A stretch of DNA of 64,000 nucleotides from Nomia melanderi. Lineage: Eukaryota > Arthropoda > Insecta > Hymenoptera > Halictidae. The notes below the pieces were generated by a model. The model was given only the letters and a program-made list of their open reading frames with translations. It made no database searches and was not told the origin of the DNA. The DNA lies in assembly GCF_051020985.1 (NCBI RefSeq), contig NC_134999.1, positions 28,677,160 through 28,741,159 of the forward strand, read 5' to 3'. A program made the translations under genes and the position numbers. Shown here piece after piece: positions 38,590 to 50,360 of the stretch (position 1 is the stretch's first letter; every line of letters begins with the position of its first letter).

Positions 38590-40015
38590 CACACGCATTA
38601 GCTATGCACCGCAACAAAATTCTTAGAATTAGAACCACTATATTTATACTCGCAACCTTCGGCTCATTCAAATCACAACCTACCAATTCTAAAAATAGTT
38701 TCGAACATGAACACCTCGTGGTTTCGGTATCTAATTGTAAACGCAGGAAAGCTAAAATCAGCCGCTCCGACAGGTTGCAGCGTATTTCTAGCTTCTATTA
38801 ACACTAAAAGTACCTGACGAGTCGAATTGTCACATTTCAGAATATTTATTTTGCAATTATTTCAATTGTGAAGGTGTTTTTGCGAAAGATTTTTAATTAC
38901 CTCCGTGTATTTACACAGATACAGGACTAAGGGACCCTTCAAATCTCAAGAAACAAGTTGCTTGAATTTTTATACAAAGTTGGAAATAAGTTACTCTGCT
39001 TGCTTGGTAGTTTTATTATTAAATAAATGAACAAACCCTCGCGCTTCAGCTTAAACGCGACGCGCAATGAAATTACAAAAAAAAGGAAAAAGAACAGATT
39101 TATACTATACGATTGCTTGATATATGAGCAATTTATGTGATCAACTACACTGAATAATTTCATAGAATGGAAAATAGAAAAATTCGATGAAACTGTTGCG
39201 TAAAGAATGCATGAAGTGTTTAGGTACTAAAGTTTGACAATATTAAACACAAACAGTGATGTTACATATATTAATTTGTGAGCAGTTCAGGTGGAAATCA
39301 TGTTTGTTGATACTTAATGTGCAAAATAAGACTAAGGAAACTAAAATCAGTTGCTTTGAAAGATGGTAGAGTGCTTCTAGAATCAATCATATCGATCCAT
39401 GAAAGATCTAACTGGGAAACATGTTTTTGAGTACCTGGTGTGCAAAATGAAACTAAGAGAAATCAATTTCTTCAAAAGATTCCATGATGCTTTTATCTTC
39501 TATTAAATTAGAAAAAATGTTTATCAGTTTTTTAACTAAATATTAACATTCACTTGCCAAAATAACCAACTGCATACAATATCAAAACTCAACAAAGTCA
39601 TCATTCAAAGAAATTCACCGACCATTCCTCCAGTAAAACTCAACATCGAAAAACCAGAACCAGTCGTATCCACCCATGAAAGATTTACCTGGACATCACG
39701 TTTGTCAGAACCTTCTGTGCAAAATAAAGCTGCAAAAGCAAAAATCAATCTTTCCGATAGATTGCACGGTGCCTCTATCTTCTATTAAACTACAAAAGAT
39801 GTTTACCAGTTTCGTTACTAGATATCAACAAGCGAGCCATTTACTCGCCAAAGCAACCAACTCTGTACAAAAATTCAACAAATTCACCACGCAAAAATCC
39901 ACCGAACGTTCCACCACTAAAAGCCAACATCGAAAAACCGGAGTGAATCGTACCGACCCATGAACGAGTCAACTGGAAATCACGTTTGTCAGTACCTGGT
40001 GTGCGAAATGATCGC
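38590..40015 (+). repeat. Diverged tandem array (~280 bp period) leading into the GC-rich island
   Basis: Repeated landmarks are CCATGAAAGAT / CCATGAACGAG at 39397, 39674 and 39958 (spacings 278 and 284), each followed by a CTGGAAATCACGTTTGTCAG-type block and GTGTGCAAAATGA. A TCTTCTATTAA landmark occurs near 38790, 39497 and 39779. A shortened unit lies at about 39285-39400. Units are well diverged, so the array is old. It stops where the promoter-like island begins. Confidence 0.75.
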
Positions 40016-40019
40016 GCGG

Positions 40020-40662
40020 TATGCACGATCGCCTCGAGTGGACCTCTTCCACGGGAACGTTAGTCAGCGGCGTAAATAACGACAGGATAGCCGATCGGAG
40101 GCTGGCGGGGTCGGACAGAGAGGCAGTAGACACAGGCTGCCCGCGGATATTTCCTCGAGTATTTGCATACAATCCGGCTCAACGCGGTTCCACGACGTTC
40201 AGGAATCCGTGGAAAGTCATGTGCCGACCCTACCCCTTTCCTCCCTCTTCCGTGCGCCGGTGAATCGAAGCGGTTTCCGTTTTGTGGGCGTCGTCGTCGG
40301 GGCCCCGTTCACCCTCAGACAGTTCCTGTTCCTTCTTTTCCCTCTCTTTTTCCTTCCCTTTGTGTCACTGTCCTGTATTTTTCTTTCGTCCGTTCGCGTT
40401 CCTCGAGATTCTCGTTCACTTCCGCCGGTGCCGGACGCGCGGGCCAGCCGAGACACCGGCGTCGATTTTGTGTGCGCGCACGGGTTGCCCGGTCACGGGA
40501 AAATCGCTCGCGGAAAAAGTCCCCGGCGAGCCACAGTCTCTTTCTCTTTCTCTCTCGTTCTGGGGGCAACGCGATAAAGGAACCGACCGAGCGCGAGACG
40601 CAGCGCCAAGCGAAAGGAACCGCACGCTTAAGAACCTGGCCGAGCACTGGTGAGGCCAACAG
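40020..40662 (+). promoter_or_regulatory. GC-rich promoter-like island with candidate first non-coding exon
   Basis: This is the sharpest GC- and CpG-rich stretch of the window, between AT-rich flanks. Many overlapping frames are open on both strands simply because the composition is stop-poor, so I do not call a protein. The right edge reads CCAACAG/GTGAGCC, a near-consensus splice donor at 40663. Weaker donors lie at 40650 and 40728. I read it as promoter plus 5' UTR exon of a plus-strand gene. The nearest downstream plus-strand coding exon is the Shaw T1 exon 17.6 kb away, so it may be the Shaw 5' end. That link is inference. Confidence 0.5.
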
Positions 40663-40762
40663 GTGAGCCGTGCCAACAGTTTACAGCCAGTGACGTATCA
40701 CCGGTGTGCTCTTATCCAGGGCAACAGGTGTGAGCCGGCACAGTGACGTAGCCTGCCGCGGG
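40655..40762 (+). promoter_or_regulatory. Duplicated donor-like and CRE-half-site block
   Basis: Two imperfect copies of CAACAGGTG(T)GAGCCG followed by CAGTGACGTA lie about 65 bp apart, with TGACGTA at 40691-40697 and 40744-40750. TGACGTA matches the core of a CREB/ATF site. The GTGAGC-like steps are splice-donor-like. Whether this is regulatory, transcribed or both cannot be told from sequence. Confidence 0.35.
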
Positions 40763-40821
40763 TGCCGGATCCTGCGGATGAGAAAGTTCCTCGCGCGGGG
40801 AATAATTGAGTTCCTCGGAAG

Positions 40822-41040
40822 CCAATGCGGTTAAGTTTGTAAAAGAAGGATTGAGAAAATTAATGTTTTGGCTTCTGAGGTTATTGTACAACATGTTCGG
40901 AAGTTTTAAAGAGAAGGACTTTCTGACCTAGAGGAACCGAAGAAACGAATGAATGCTTTAAAAACTGAAAAGAATATTATTCATTCTATTAAAATTTACG
41001 AAAATTAGGAAATATCGAAAAATCGACTTAACCGCATTGG
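40822..41040. other. Perfect 15 bp inverted repeat downstream of the GC-rich island
   Basis: CCAATGCGGTTAAGT at 40822-40836 and ACTTAACCGCATTGG at 41026-41040. Both contain TTAA, so this may be the frame of another short element. Confidence 0.55.
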
Positions 41041-41056
41041 TTTCTGAACGTTTTAG

Positions 41057-41350
41057 TTAATAGTAGAACTGCTTTATCCGTCAAAATGACTAGTTTAAAT
41101 CGTTTAAGTTACGTTACTATTTATTTGTTTAACGTACCATTTAAAAAGTTTAATATAAGTAGCTTGAAAAGCTTCTCAAATTAATTATGTTTTAAATTGT
41201 ATTTCTATATTATATTCTTAGATATATGGTATGTACTTGTCACTTGAATATTATAACGAGTATCTGAAGAAATTGAGAATAATTTATTGTTACAATTTTT
41301 AGAGGGATTACGCATCAATCGTGTGAAACGCTCGGTGGTTTTAGTGTTAA
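41057..41350 (+). mobile_element. MITE family C, long variant
   Basis: TTAATAGTAGAACTGC with TCCGTCAAAATGACTAG at the left, and ACGCTCGGTGGTTTTAGTG then TTAA at the right; 294 bp. The right 100 bp recur inverted at 46671-46830, and its last 55 bp recur at 48371-48425. Confidence 0.65.
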
Positions 41351-41540
41351 CGCAATCCCGGCTGTGTATAATTGGTAGGAGTCTATAAGTGAATGGGTCT
41401 AGTGTTCGAATGGGATCGTAGGTGTGAGGGTAGATGTAATAAGCTAGTAAGATTTCGAGTTACTTTGGATATTTTTGTGAATAATAGAAAATAAGATGAG
41501 ATTGTGCTAATGGCATTTTGAGAAAGAAATTTAACATTAC

Positions 41541-41690
41541 GTGGGACTACGTTGATCGTATTCTTCTAAAGAATTCAAAATTATATAGGACTATGTTATT
41601 TGTATGTTCCATATAAAATTTGAAATAATATAGGACTAAGTTAATGGTATTATGCTGAAGAATTCAAAATGCCGTAGGACTACGTTACCG
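41541..41690 (+). repeat. 44 bp minisatellite, about 3.5 copies
   Basis: TAGGACTACGTTA-type starts at about 41542, 41586, 41631 and 41675. Each is followed by a GTATTCTTCTAAAGAATTCA-type segment that is itself partly self-complementary. Confidence 0.75.
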
Positions 41691-42667
41691 GTCGCGAATG
41701 TGTTAATGTCGCAGCCGAATCTTGATTGTGAGACTTAATTGGGCGGCTAACATTTCAGGTTAATGGAGACTCGAGAAGGAATTTTTTAGAATATATTTGC
41801 TAAATTCGATCGTTTATAATTTGGGATACATTTTAAAAATTACAATTTAAGCAGTCGGGTTATTGAGTTTACTTAATCTGACGTCTTACTGTGCATTTAG
41901 CAGATGGATCAAAGCACCCATTTTGAGTTTCTTCTTTTACAATTTCTAGAACAATACACATATTTTTCGAAGAAACTTTTAATCAGATTAATTCAGTAAT
42001 ATGCATTTTAAAAGGCATTGATGCTGAAAAGCATCAAACAATGTACAAATTTCTTTTTACGCGTATTACATATCATGACTTTAAAATCGTTAAAAATGTA
42101 ACTGCATACTTTTTACTGCAAAATCCTCAATACCCGGAGAAAAAATATGTTCGTTCTTCGATATATAATGTCGTTGTTTTAAATAAATGAATTTGAATTT
42201 TTCAGTGATGTTTCCTATATGTTTGTCTTTTATTTGAATTTGAATTTTTAATTTAGTTAACAGTTGACTTTTCATTTTTAATCGACAATTTTCATCACCA
42301 TTAATATTTTTTATAAATTAGTTAATTAATAGTATTAATTAATTAGTATATTTTCAAATCCATACAGTAATAACTGATTGAAATATTATTAGCATTGGAA
42401 GTAATTCGTATTTGAGATAATAAAATCAATTATAAACACACAGAAAATTTGTTCAAAATTTCTTTATTGTTTATTAAGAATATGTAGTGCATTTCTCAAG
42501 TGGACACGAAATACGGTCAATTAAGTTGTTTAAGAATTACATAAGTACAATGCCTATGAATAGAAATACGTAATGTGTACGTTGCACACAACGTCGTTAA
42601 CTGTGCAGACATTTCAAATTAATAGATCGATTCAAATAAGCCGTCTTTTCATGAATAATAAAGACAA

Positions 42668-42872
42668 CTGACACTTAAACTACCGAGCAATTAGAACTAC
42701 CTATTTCCAGTTTTTTATAAAAATTAGAATAATACGTTTCCTGAGATTCGGACAGTCAAGTACACAAATTGAATTAAAAAACTTTCGCAAAAACGCCTTC
42801 ATAATTGAAACATTCACAAAATAAAAATTCTGAAGTGAGTCAATTTCACTCATCCGCTGGTTTTAGTGTTAA
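42668..42872 (+). mobile_element. MITE family C
   Basis: CACTTAAACTACCGAGCAAT at the left; GAGTCAATTTCACTC, then GCTGGTTTTAGTGTTAA at the right. The palindrome is decayed. Confidence 0.75.
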
Positions 42873-43027
42873 TGTATTCACATATACATTTGTCTATTTA
42901 TTTTATTCACTTTTTCACGCGAAATTAATGAAGAACACGATTGTGTTACTCATAGACTACAAAATACGACAGGAAAAGGTGACGCACGTGTCCCACACAA
43001 GATACGTTTATGCAATATAAATTGTAG

Positions 43028-43246
43028 ACCGATTTCACTAAAAGGATTTTATTGAAGGTGGATCCGTATTTGGAATTGGGAACGGAATTTTTCGAAGAAG
43101 TAGGTGGTCCGCGATCAGAAGTGTGTCGACCAGATGGCGAATTTTTGTTAAAACCAATGATTAATTTCCCTAATGAAAACGCAACTAATGGCAACCTACA
43201 AATTACAATAGTAATAACTTTGACCGTATGGAAAAGTACGTATTGA
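43028..43246 (+). other. Unrecognised coding-like segment
   Basis: Opens after a TAG with ...KRILLKVDPYLELGTEFFEE, VGGPRSEVCRPDGEFLLKP, MINFPNENATNG and closes with TGA: 72 codons with no suitable AUG at its start. The TAG could equally be a splice acceptor (AAATTGTAG). The opposite strand is also open over most of it (KLIIGFNKNSPSGRH, SDRGPPTSSKNS), so direction is uncertain. It may be one exon, or a transposon fragment. Confidence 0.25.
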
Positions 43247-43249
43247 CGT

Positions 43250-44714
43250 TAAAAATTGCATGGTGCGGAAAATAACGAATGAAAATTATAAACGTTCAAC
43301 GAGAAAAACAAGTTCTTTTGAAAGTCACCTTCTTTGAGACAACAAAACTACTTATATGGACTTTTCAAATTGAAATTTTGTAAAAAAATATTGTAACATT
43401 CTATTTGATAGGGGTACATCAATACCTACAGCGAAATGATGGCAGCAGGTGTGTTGCAGCTGCAGCCTATGAACGAAACGACAGGTTTCACCTACATTTA
43501 CTTTTTTGAATGCAAACACATGGCATGAAAGCGAATAAATGTTAAAAATTCGTTGATATTTTGTAATCTTTTAAAATAATCTATAATATATTTCATGTGT
43601 GCGTATTAATGATAATAAAATTAAAAATTTGTTAAATAATTTGGAACATAAGACCAAGCATAATATCGTTATAAAATAACTTTGTAAATGATGAAACCTA
43701 GTGGCGAAACGTAGTTACGAAATCGAAATAAAAAAGTTGAAGTAATATCGTATAATAATGAAAACGACATAAAACGTCCGACTGATTGGACTGTTATGTG
43801 AACAGATTGAAATCAATTTTTTTTTGTTGAAATCTCCACGAATAAAATTTTTTCAATGGTTGTGTTCGTGTGGCAAAATTAGGCAATTTTATAATTATAA
43901 ACATAAAATGAAAGTTGAGTGCGCACTAATAACTGCTTCATTAAAATTATTACAGAAATATTATCGCTACTATTTAAAAAGAGTTAAAAGAAGATTTATT
44001 TAATTGTTAAAGCAGAATGTACGGTACTGTGACAAAGCAATAGTAATCTCTATTTTTTATTCACACAATATTCGAGCAAGTAAAATTATACATTTAATAA
44101 TTGAAATTCGCCATAATTGTTTCCATTTGTTCAATAAATAGAATAAAATTATAAACCTAATGTAAGAGTAGGAAAATTCTGTCAAAATAGGATTTCAATC
44201 ATTTTAAATTTATATTATTTTATTTATTCTAATTTATATTCTGATATTCATTAGCTATATTACTATCGAATTATTTATCTTCTCCATTATAACCAAGAAA
44301 CTTGCAAAAGAAGAATGAAGATAGAAAAAAGAAAGGTAATGCAAGATTGTTGAATTTCAATCTGATTAGCTCGCAAACATAAACATGAAGTTGTAAAGTG
44401 GATGAATATTACTGTTTCCACTGTTTATGGATACATTGCATATTTCGAGGTAAAACTGCAATTTCTCTCAGCAACTTGTTTTCGTGATGAATAATGATGC
44501 TCCGTTACTTTGAAAGTAAGAAACTGAAAGTGAATATTAGTAATGCACCAATAAACACATCTCCGCATCAAATACAAGAACGAAAGAACCATATCTACAT
44601 TTGATTTCACTAAAAGAAAGAAAATATCTATTGCTTCATATCTATCAGAACGTTTTACTTATTCAGGCACATCATATAAAATTTGTCTCGAAGCTTGGTA
44701 TTAACTATCACTTA
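43250..44714. other. AT-rich stretch, nothing identified
   Basis: No frame, repeat or signal I can support. Confidence 0.6.
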
Positions 44715-45165
44715 TGACAGTTGCATCTTATATACAGATGTTTATTTAACTTTCCTAAGATCCATTAAATTGTTTAATGTAAAAGCGATATGGAGTAGTT
44801 GATACCGTCCGGTATTAAATACTTGCTAGTCTTATCACGTATATAGATGTTTATTTAACTTTCATTATATATATGTTCCATTTTTAATACTTTTTATATG
44901 GTTTCAACATTTGTTGAAGCTTTTAGTTAAATACATTTTTAATATTTTTAAATTACTCTTTCCACGATCACATTTTTGGGTTTGATCGAACACTTTCTGC
45001 GAGAATTAGCAGAGAACAAAGTGTCGTTATTTGTGGAATGAATAAATAAATAATAAAAAATAAGGCTTACAAGTATAGAATATTGAATAACGTCAACTAG
45101 TCCGTACTGCTTTTACATGAAACGATTTAATGGATCTTATGAAAGTTAAATAAACATCTATAAGT
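44715..45165. mobile_element. Inverted-repeat element, ~70 bp arms
   Basis: ATGTTTATTTAACTTTC, AAGATCCATTAAAT and AATGTAAAAGC at 44738-44795 recur inverted at 45100-45160. A third, direct copy of TAGATGTTTATTTAACTTTC lies at 44845-44864. ATACCGTCCGGTAT, a small palindrome, is at 44802-44815. It could be a MITE of an unassigned superfamily. Confidence 0.6.
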
Positions 45166-45532
45166 ACACAAGATATAAGACGTCAATCAAAGAAATAAGT
45201 AACAACAGAGAAATGTACCCCATATAACGATTCGAATTAACAAAAGGTAGACATAGTAAATTATAAAATGATAAAGAAACTACATAATATGCATTATCTC
45301 TTTAAAACAAGAAAAAGAAGAATACTTAATCCTGTATGGTCCTATATGCTTTGAAGTCACATGTATATTTATCACCAATATATTTTCATCTCATTGATTT
45401 ATTTAATTTTACATGTCAAAGTGGCGAATAAAATGAAGTGCTTAATTAACATAAACTTTCATACGCTCAGGTGTGAAAGTTCAACATCATCGTAATTTTA
45501 AAATCACAAATTATATTCGTTTTAATACAATT

Positions 45533-45719
45533 ACTAACTCTTTGTACTCGATTTATTTTCAATGTTATTGGGCGTAAATCATTTACTTTTAGGGAAATTA
45601 ATTAAAGTAATTTGCAGTGGTAGAATTCAACGTTTTACGTGTATTCTATCTATTATTATTATAATAAGATTTAATTTTTATAGTCTTTTAAAGAGTGGCA
45701 TACGACTGCAAAGGGTTAA
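45533..45719 (+). mobile_element. MITE family A, internally deleted
   Basis: The left end TAACTCTTTGTACTCGA and right end CATACGACTGCAAAGGGTTAA are present. About 60 bp that contains the subterminal palindrome is missing. Confidence 0.7.
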
Positions 45720-46139
45720 ATCTATTGAACACATCATTAATTTGTATTTACAGGTTGATATTTATTTATTCTATACTACATCCAATCTTTCATAGTCACG
45801 AACAAAAATTCAGCCTATAGATGGTTGAATAAACCACACGACGATAACAAAGAAATCAAGCTTATAAACGTGACACACAATATCTATACAAACACACGTA
45901 CGCATAAAACTTCATCTTCATCGCGAATATGGTAACACGAAGATCCAGCGAAATTCCGGACAATTTACTGCACACGTATACACATATATTGTTACAATGT
46001 AATTCTATCTACATTCTTGTTGCCCCAATTCCATCGCTTCCAGCGGAGTATAAATTATACTCGGCGTTAAGAAAAATCGATTCACTTACGACATTCAAGA
46101 ATGTCGCCATCAGTAACTATATATTATAACGTATACGGG

Positions 46140-46600
46140 GCCGTGCGTGCACGCTGTCTGAAATAGATCCACGGGACAGGCTGGATGAGTGGAATTGGAT
46201 CGAACATCGAGTTGTCGAATCGTATCGAATGTGGGTTACGTGCAGACACCGAATACTTCCACTTCCTTTCGTGTGTATCACGGACTTTCTTTCATGCACG
46301 AGGTAAAAGTGTATCCGCTCAAGATACGGTGGGCATTGTGCGTTGCCGGTTAGTTTTGCAATTCTTATTCAAATCGGCCAGCCGACTCTGCATTCCTGAA
46401 CTGCCCCTCCCCCCCTCCGCCCGTGTTCACGTGCTTATCGCGCCCAGAAGGATTTATCTTCCCCGAGGATCCACGAAATCCGCCCACTAATCTCTATTCA
46501 CGATATCTCCCGTGTGTCTCGATCGTGTGTCCGTAGCACGCTCAACTGAACGGACACAACGAATTTTCTAGCTTTCATCGTACCGTTACCATTTTTAGGG
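46140..46600. promoter_or_regulatory. GC-rich patch of unknown role
   Basis: CpG-rich, with a C-run (CCCCTCCCCCCCTCC near 46404) and a 9 bp-arm hairpin TGTGTCCGT / ACGGACACA at 46526-46558. It could be an enhancer or first exon. A weak donor GAG/GTAAAA lies near 46303. No protein is recognised. Confidence 0.25.
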
Positions 46601-46983
46601 TTACACCGTGGATCCGATGTGACCGATGACATAAGTTCGCCAACGAAATTATGCTTAACTCGTCACAACTGTTAGCGCTGGAACTACCAAGCTTCAATAG
46701 GATTCATATGTAATCCTTATAAAAATTGTAACGATAAATTATGTTCAGTTTCTTCGGATATTCGTTATAGTATTTGAGTGAAACTATTTATTTTTGAATA
46801 TTGAATGCTTTTAATACTATTTAGAGTTTGGTTACATATTCTGAATTTACTTTCCGACTTTTCCAATAACGATTATAAAATTAACTATAGGACATATGCA
46901 AAACTCAATTGAGGAGAAATGTTTCGTTACCATTTTTAGGGTTACACGGTGGAACCAATGTGACCGGTGACATAAGTTCGTCG
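46584..46983 (+). repeat. Two direct copies of a ~60 bp block, 340 bp apart
   Basis: 46584-46644 and 46924-46983 both read TTACCATTTTTAGGGTTACA, a C/G-GTGGA step, and TGTGACC then GATGACATAAGTTCG. A family C fragment and a family E fragment lie between them, so a composite block was probably duplicated. Confidence 0.65.
46671..46830 (-). mobile_element. Fragment of the long family C variant
   Basis: Starts GTTAGCGCTGGAACTACCAA and follows, inverted, the right end of the element at 41.06-41.35 kb (CATATGTAATCC, then TTCTTCGGATATTCGTTATA). It is interrupted by later duplication: the TTCTTCG..ATTCGTTATA block returns at 47461. Confidence 0.55.
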
Positions 46984-47099
46984 ATGATTCATATGTAATC
47001 CTGAGAAAAAATGTTTTTGTTTTATATTTGGATATATTACTTTACTACTTAATAGCACTTAATACATAATACAATATTTTCGGAGTAGACATAACTTAA

Positions 47100-47453
47100 T
47101 TATAATGAACTCAGGATGTTAATTTGTCTAAAAAACTTAGGCACAATCTGAATACTGGTGGCATCACTCAGGTTCGTCTTCATATCAGATTTAATGGTAC
47201 AGTTGTTTCTTTTAGAGGAGAAACGAGGGCAATTTATTAGAATGTGTTTAATACTTAGAGTTATTTCGCAAAGTATGCATTTAGGCGGAGGTTGCTTTAT
47301 TAGTAAATATTCGTGTATTAATCTTGAATGACCTGTTCCGATGCGGGTGACTGCAGCGTAATGTTTCCTGGTTAATACTGGCTTATTTTGACTTTCTTGT
47401 AAACTGGGTCTTACTTCATGGAGTTTAGTTGGAAGAAAGCTGATAACAACAGA
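47100..47453 (-). pseudogene. C-terminal fragment of a non-LTR retrotransposon polyprotein (RNase H tail region)
   Basis: A 117-codon open frame with no start codon, ending in TAA. It contains VVISFLPTKLHEVRP near the start, then TRIGTGHSRLIHEYLL, QPPPKCILCE and SIKHILINCPRF. These match, in order, the end of the RNase H domain and the following Cys-rich tail (R-IGH-RL-H-YLL ... PP-C--C ... KHIL--C) of Jockey/I/R1-type LINE polyproteins. No reverse transcriptase remains nearby, so it is a truncated dead copy. It sits between repeated blocks of short TTAA elements. The exact clade is not decided. Confidence 0.8.
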
Positions 47454-47536
47454 TTATCTTTAGTTTCTTCGAATATTCGTTATAATATTCAAGTGAAACT
47501 ATTTATTTTTAAAATTATTTCGAATATTCAATACTT

Positions 47537-47773
47537 CTAACACTATTTCTACCGAAAGTATCAAAAGGCACTTTCTGAAATGTTCACTTAAAATTATTTT
47601 CCAAGTTTAGTCGCGTATTCTGAACTGACTTTTAGACCTTTTCAATACCGATTATCATATTAACTATAAAAATATGTTCAAAATTCAAATGAGGAGAAAT
47701 GATTGAACTGGGAAAATAATTTTTAGTTGAAATTTCACAATGTGTCTTTTGACATCTGCAGAGATAGTGTTGA
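47537..47773 (+). mobile_element. MITE family E
   Basis: CTAACACTATTTCTACCGAA and AAAAGGCACTTTCTGAAATG at the left; TGTGTCTTTTGACATCTGCA and GATAGTGTT at the right. An 80 bp piece of the same family (ATTAACTATAGGACAT, CTCAATTGAGGAGAAATG) is at 46840-46922. Confidence 0.65.
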
Positions 47774-48425
47774 GGTATTAATAATTACAAAACAAAAACC
47801 CGAAATTAGTCATATTGACTGGTACGGTAGTTTTAGTGTTAGGTACACCCGACAATCGATTTACGCGGTACTTTTGGTAAGCGAGTCTTTTTTTTACACG
47901 GTAAATTAGAACTATTCACGCGGTAGTTTTTACGCGTGATCTTAATTTACGCGATCCGAATTCAGTGACACCGAATAAAATGTACTTTTGTTTTCTTACG
48001 TGTCATTATTATTATTATTTCTTTCCTAATCTATGTGAAATAAATATGTATTCCTGAAACTTATACCAGCTCTTTTTTTCAATACTTTGTTTCTTGAATT
48101 CAGCTGACTTTATTTACACGATTTTCATTCGTGTAAAACAAATCCACGTGGAATGTAATTTCGCGTAAATCGAGGGTCAGGTGTAACTCTGTCTTTTAGG
48201 ATTCTTTTGAATCTTCGGATAAACATTTGACAAAATATTTTATTCGCGCTAAAACTTTAGCTTTAGATTTTTTAAAATTCCTTTATAGAAACTCTATATT
48301 GAGGCTTTAATTGATTTATTATTCAGTTTTCGGATTGCTAAATTTCTTTAATAATTCTTTAGAGAAACATATTTTATAAGGATTGCATATTAATCATATT
48401 AAACGCTCGGTAGTTCTAATGTTAA

Positions 48426-50360
48426 CACGTTGATTGCGAATTCTGAATCTTATGTGTCTCTTGATCCATCATATCCTCTCTTGATAATTACTTTATAAGA
48501 AAAAAATTAATTGAATAGAAACTTAATTTCCGTGTTTAAGTAGCAATTGACTCATAATAAAAAAGAAACTTCTGTTTCCCTTTTTATTTTGAGAAAAATC
48601 CGAAAAGAGACAAAATCATTTCTTAAACTACATTACTAAGCAATCGATCAAATTATTTAAATATGAGTACTTTATTTTATTAACCCATTAAGAATAGGTT
48701 ATTTTTAACCAGTTAGAATTTATAATTGATATATTCAATACGGTAGAAAACCTACTCCCAAGGTCCCCAAGCTTTTGAAGATCAATTGCTCGAACAGGAA
48801 GAGTTAATTGAAGCAGGGAGAATGGAAGATTAACACTTATTTCTTACGGAGATTTTTTCCTTAAGTGATTAATTCAATTTTGATTATAGAATATGAAGAC
48901 ATATTTTTCCAAACGGAGGGAGCATCGGACGTTGTATTTGTCATAACTTTTTTTTAAGCATTTAGGAATATCAACAGTTTGGCAAGGCAAATACAACTTT
49001 TGAAGTACCGAAACATATGAAAGAGCCTTCGAAGAATCGTCAGTACTATTTTGCAAGTATATTCTTTCAAACAGTTTCGCTGCAAACTATTATATTTAAT
49101 ACCCTTCAGAGTTCGGAGTGTAATATTATTTCAAGTAATAATTGTATTATTTGCATTAGTATTTTATATTAATTACATTGTTATAAGGCATTAGATTTTA
49201 ATTCAGAATTATAAAGTATATTATATAGTTCTTAAGTTTCCAAAAAATCATATTTCTTAATTATTTCCCGTAAACTTTCCCGTGATAATATAAAAATAAG
49301 GAGGTGCAATAAAATATTTAATTTTCAACCTAAAAATTAATTTTTTTCATATTTACGGAAAGTAAGTCATAGACTTTAAAAAATCCGCAATAAGGACCAA
49401 ATTTTTGTATCTCAAGTTTGTTTTTCAAAAATTCTTTTAACGTTAAATATAACTTCAGTGATTAGTTGTTCTACTAAACGTCCACCAGAAGAAGAGGACG
49501 CTGTAATCAGTCTTGAATTTCTGTGTCGATAAAACAGTCTAACCTATGGCCACCGACGAGAAAGAAGATATCAAACTGTACATCTTATGGTACTCTGTGT
49601 CTAGTAGTCTGAAATACTGATTGTGTAAAAAGTATTTTAAGTCTATGTTTAATATCTTTTATTGTTATTCCTACCACTTATAGCGCTGCCATGCAAATCC
49701 AACCCTAGTCGATATAACAGGTTGTAACACTAAAGATGGTAAGAGGGTTCATGGGCATACAAAAGCGTGTAACAGAATTTTACATTGGATGTTACATTTA
49801 TCCTACACCTCGTCTATGGAAATACTCAACTGTTGGCAAAGATGGATTGATTATTTACATCTATCGATACGTTTAAAAGCTTCTTTAGTACAATCTTTTT
49901 TTACTAGAAACCATACACAGTGTATTCTAAAATCGTCCTGACACACCAACTGTGTATGACATTATTATCAACAGACCATTTATTGCATTAGCTTCTTAAA
50001 CTTAACATTAGGAGGTCATAGGCAATCGCGAAGGTAATATTAAAATATATTTTCAAAATTAATGTATATACTGTTATTTATTTACCTAAGTGATTAACTT
50101 CTCAAAATAAAATATAAAAAAATTTGAAAATACATATTTTAAGGATCAATAGGACACTACAACACTAAAATTTGGAAACTTTCGAAAAGTGAATGTAGTC
50201 ATTTATTTTATACATAATTCATATAACGTTAGACACCTACGTAGAGCCGAATAATTAATGTCGTAGGACTTTTTTTGTTTCGAATTTATTAAGAATATTT
50301 TAATATTAATTTTCGTTCTACTTGGAACGTGCATATGAAATATTTATATATTTATATGTA
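48426..50360. other. AT-rich stretch, nothing secure
   Basis: TTAACCCATTAAGAATAGG with GGTTATTTTTAACC near 48680-48712 may be another element tip. 49480-49640 is slightly GC-richer without readable sense. Confidence 0.5.

Noticed and set aside
40163..40676. Several long overlapping frames on both strands in the GC-rich island
   Set aside because: They are open in many frames at once, rich in Arg/Ser/Pro, with no motif. This is what stop-poor GC-rich promoter DNA gives.
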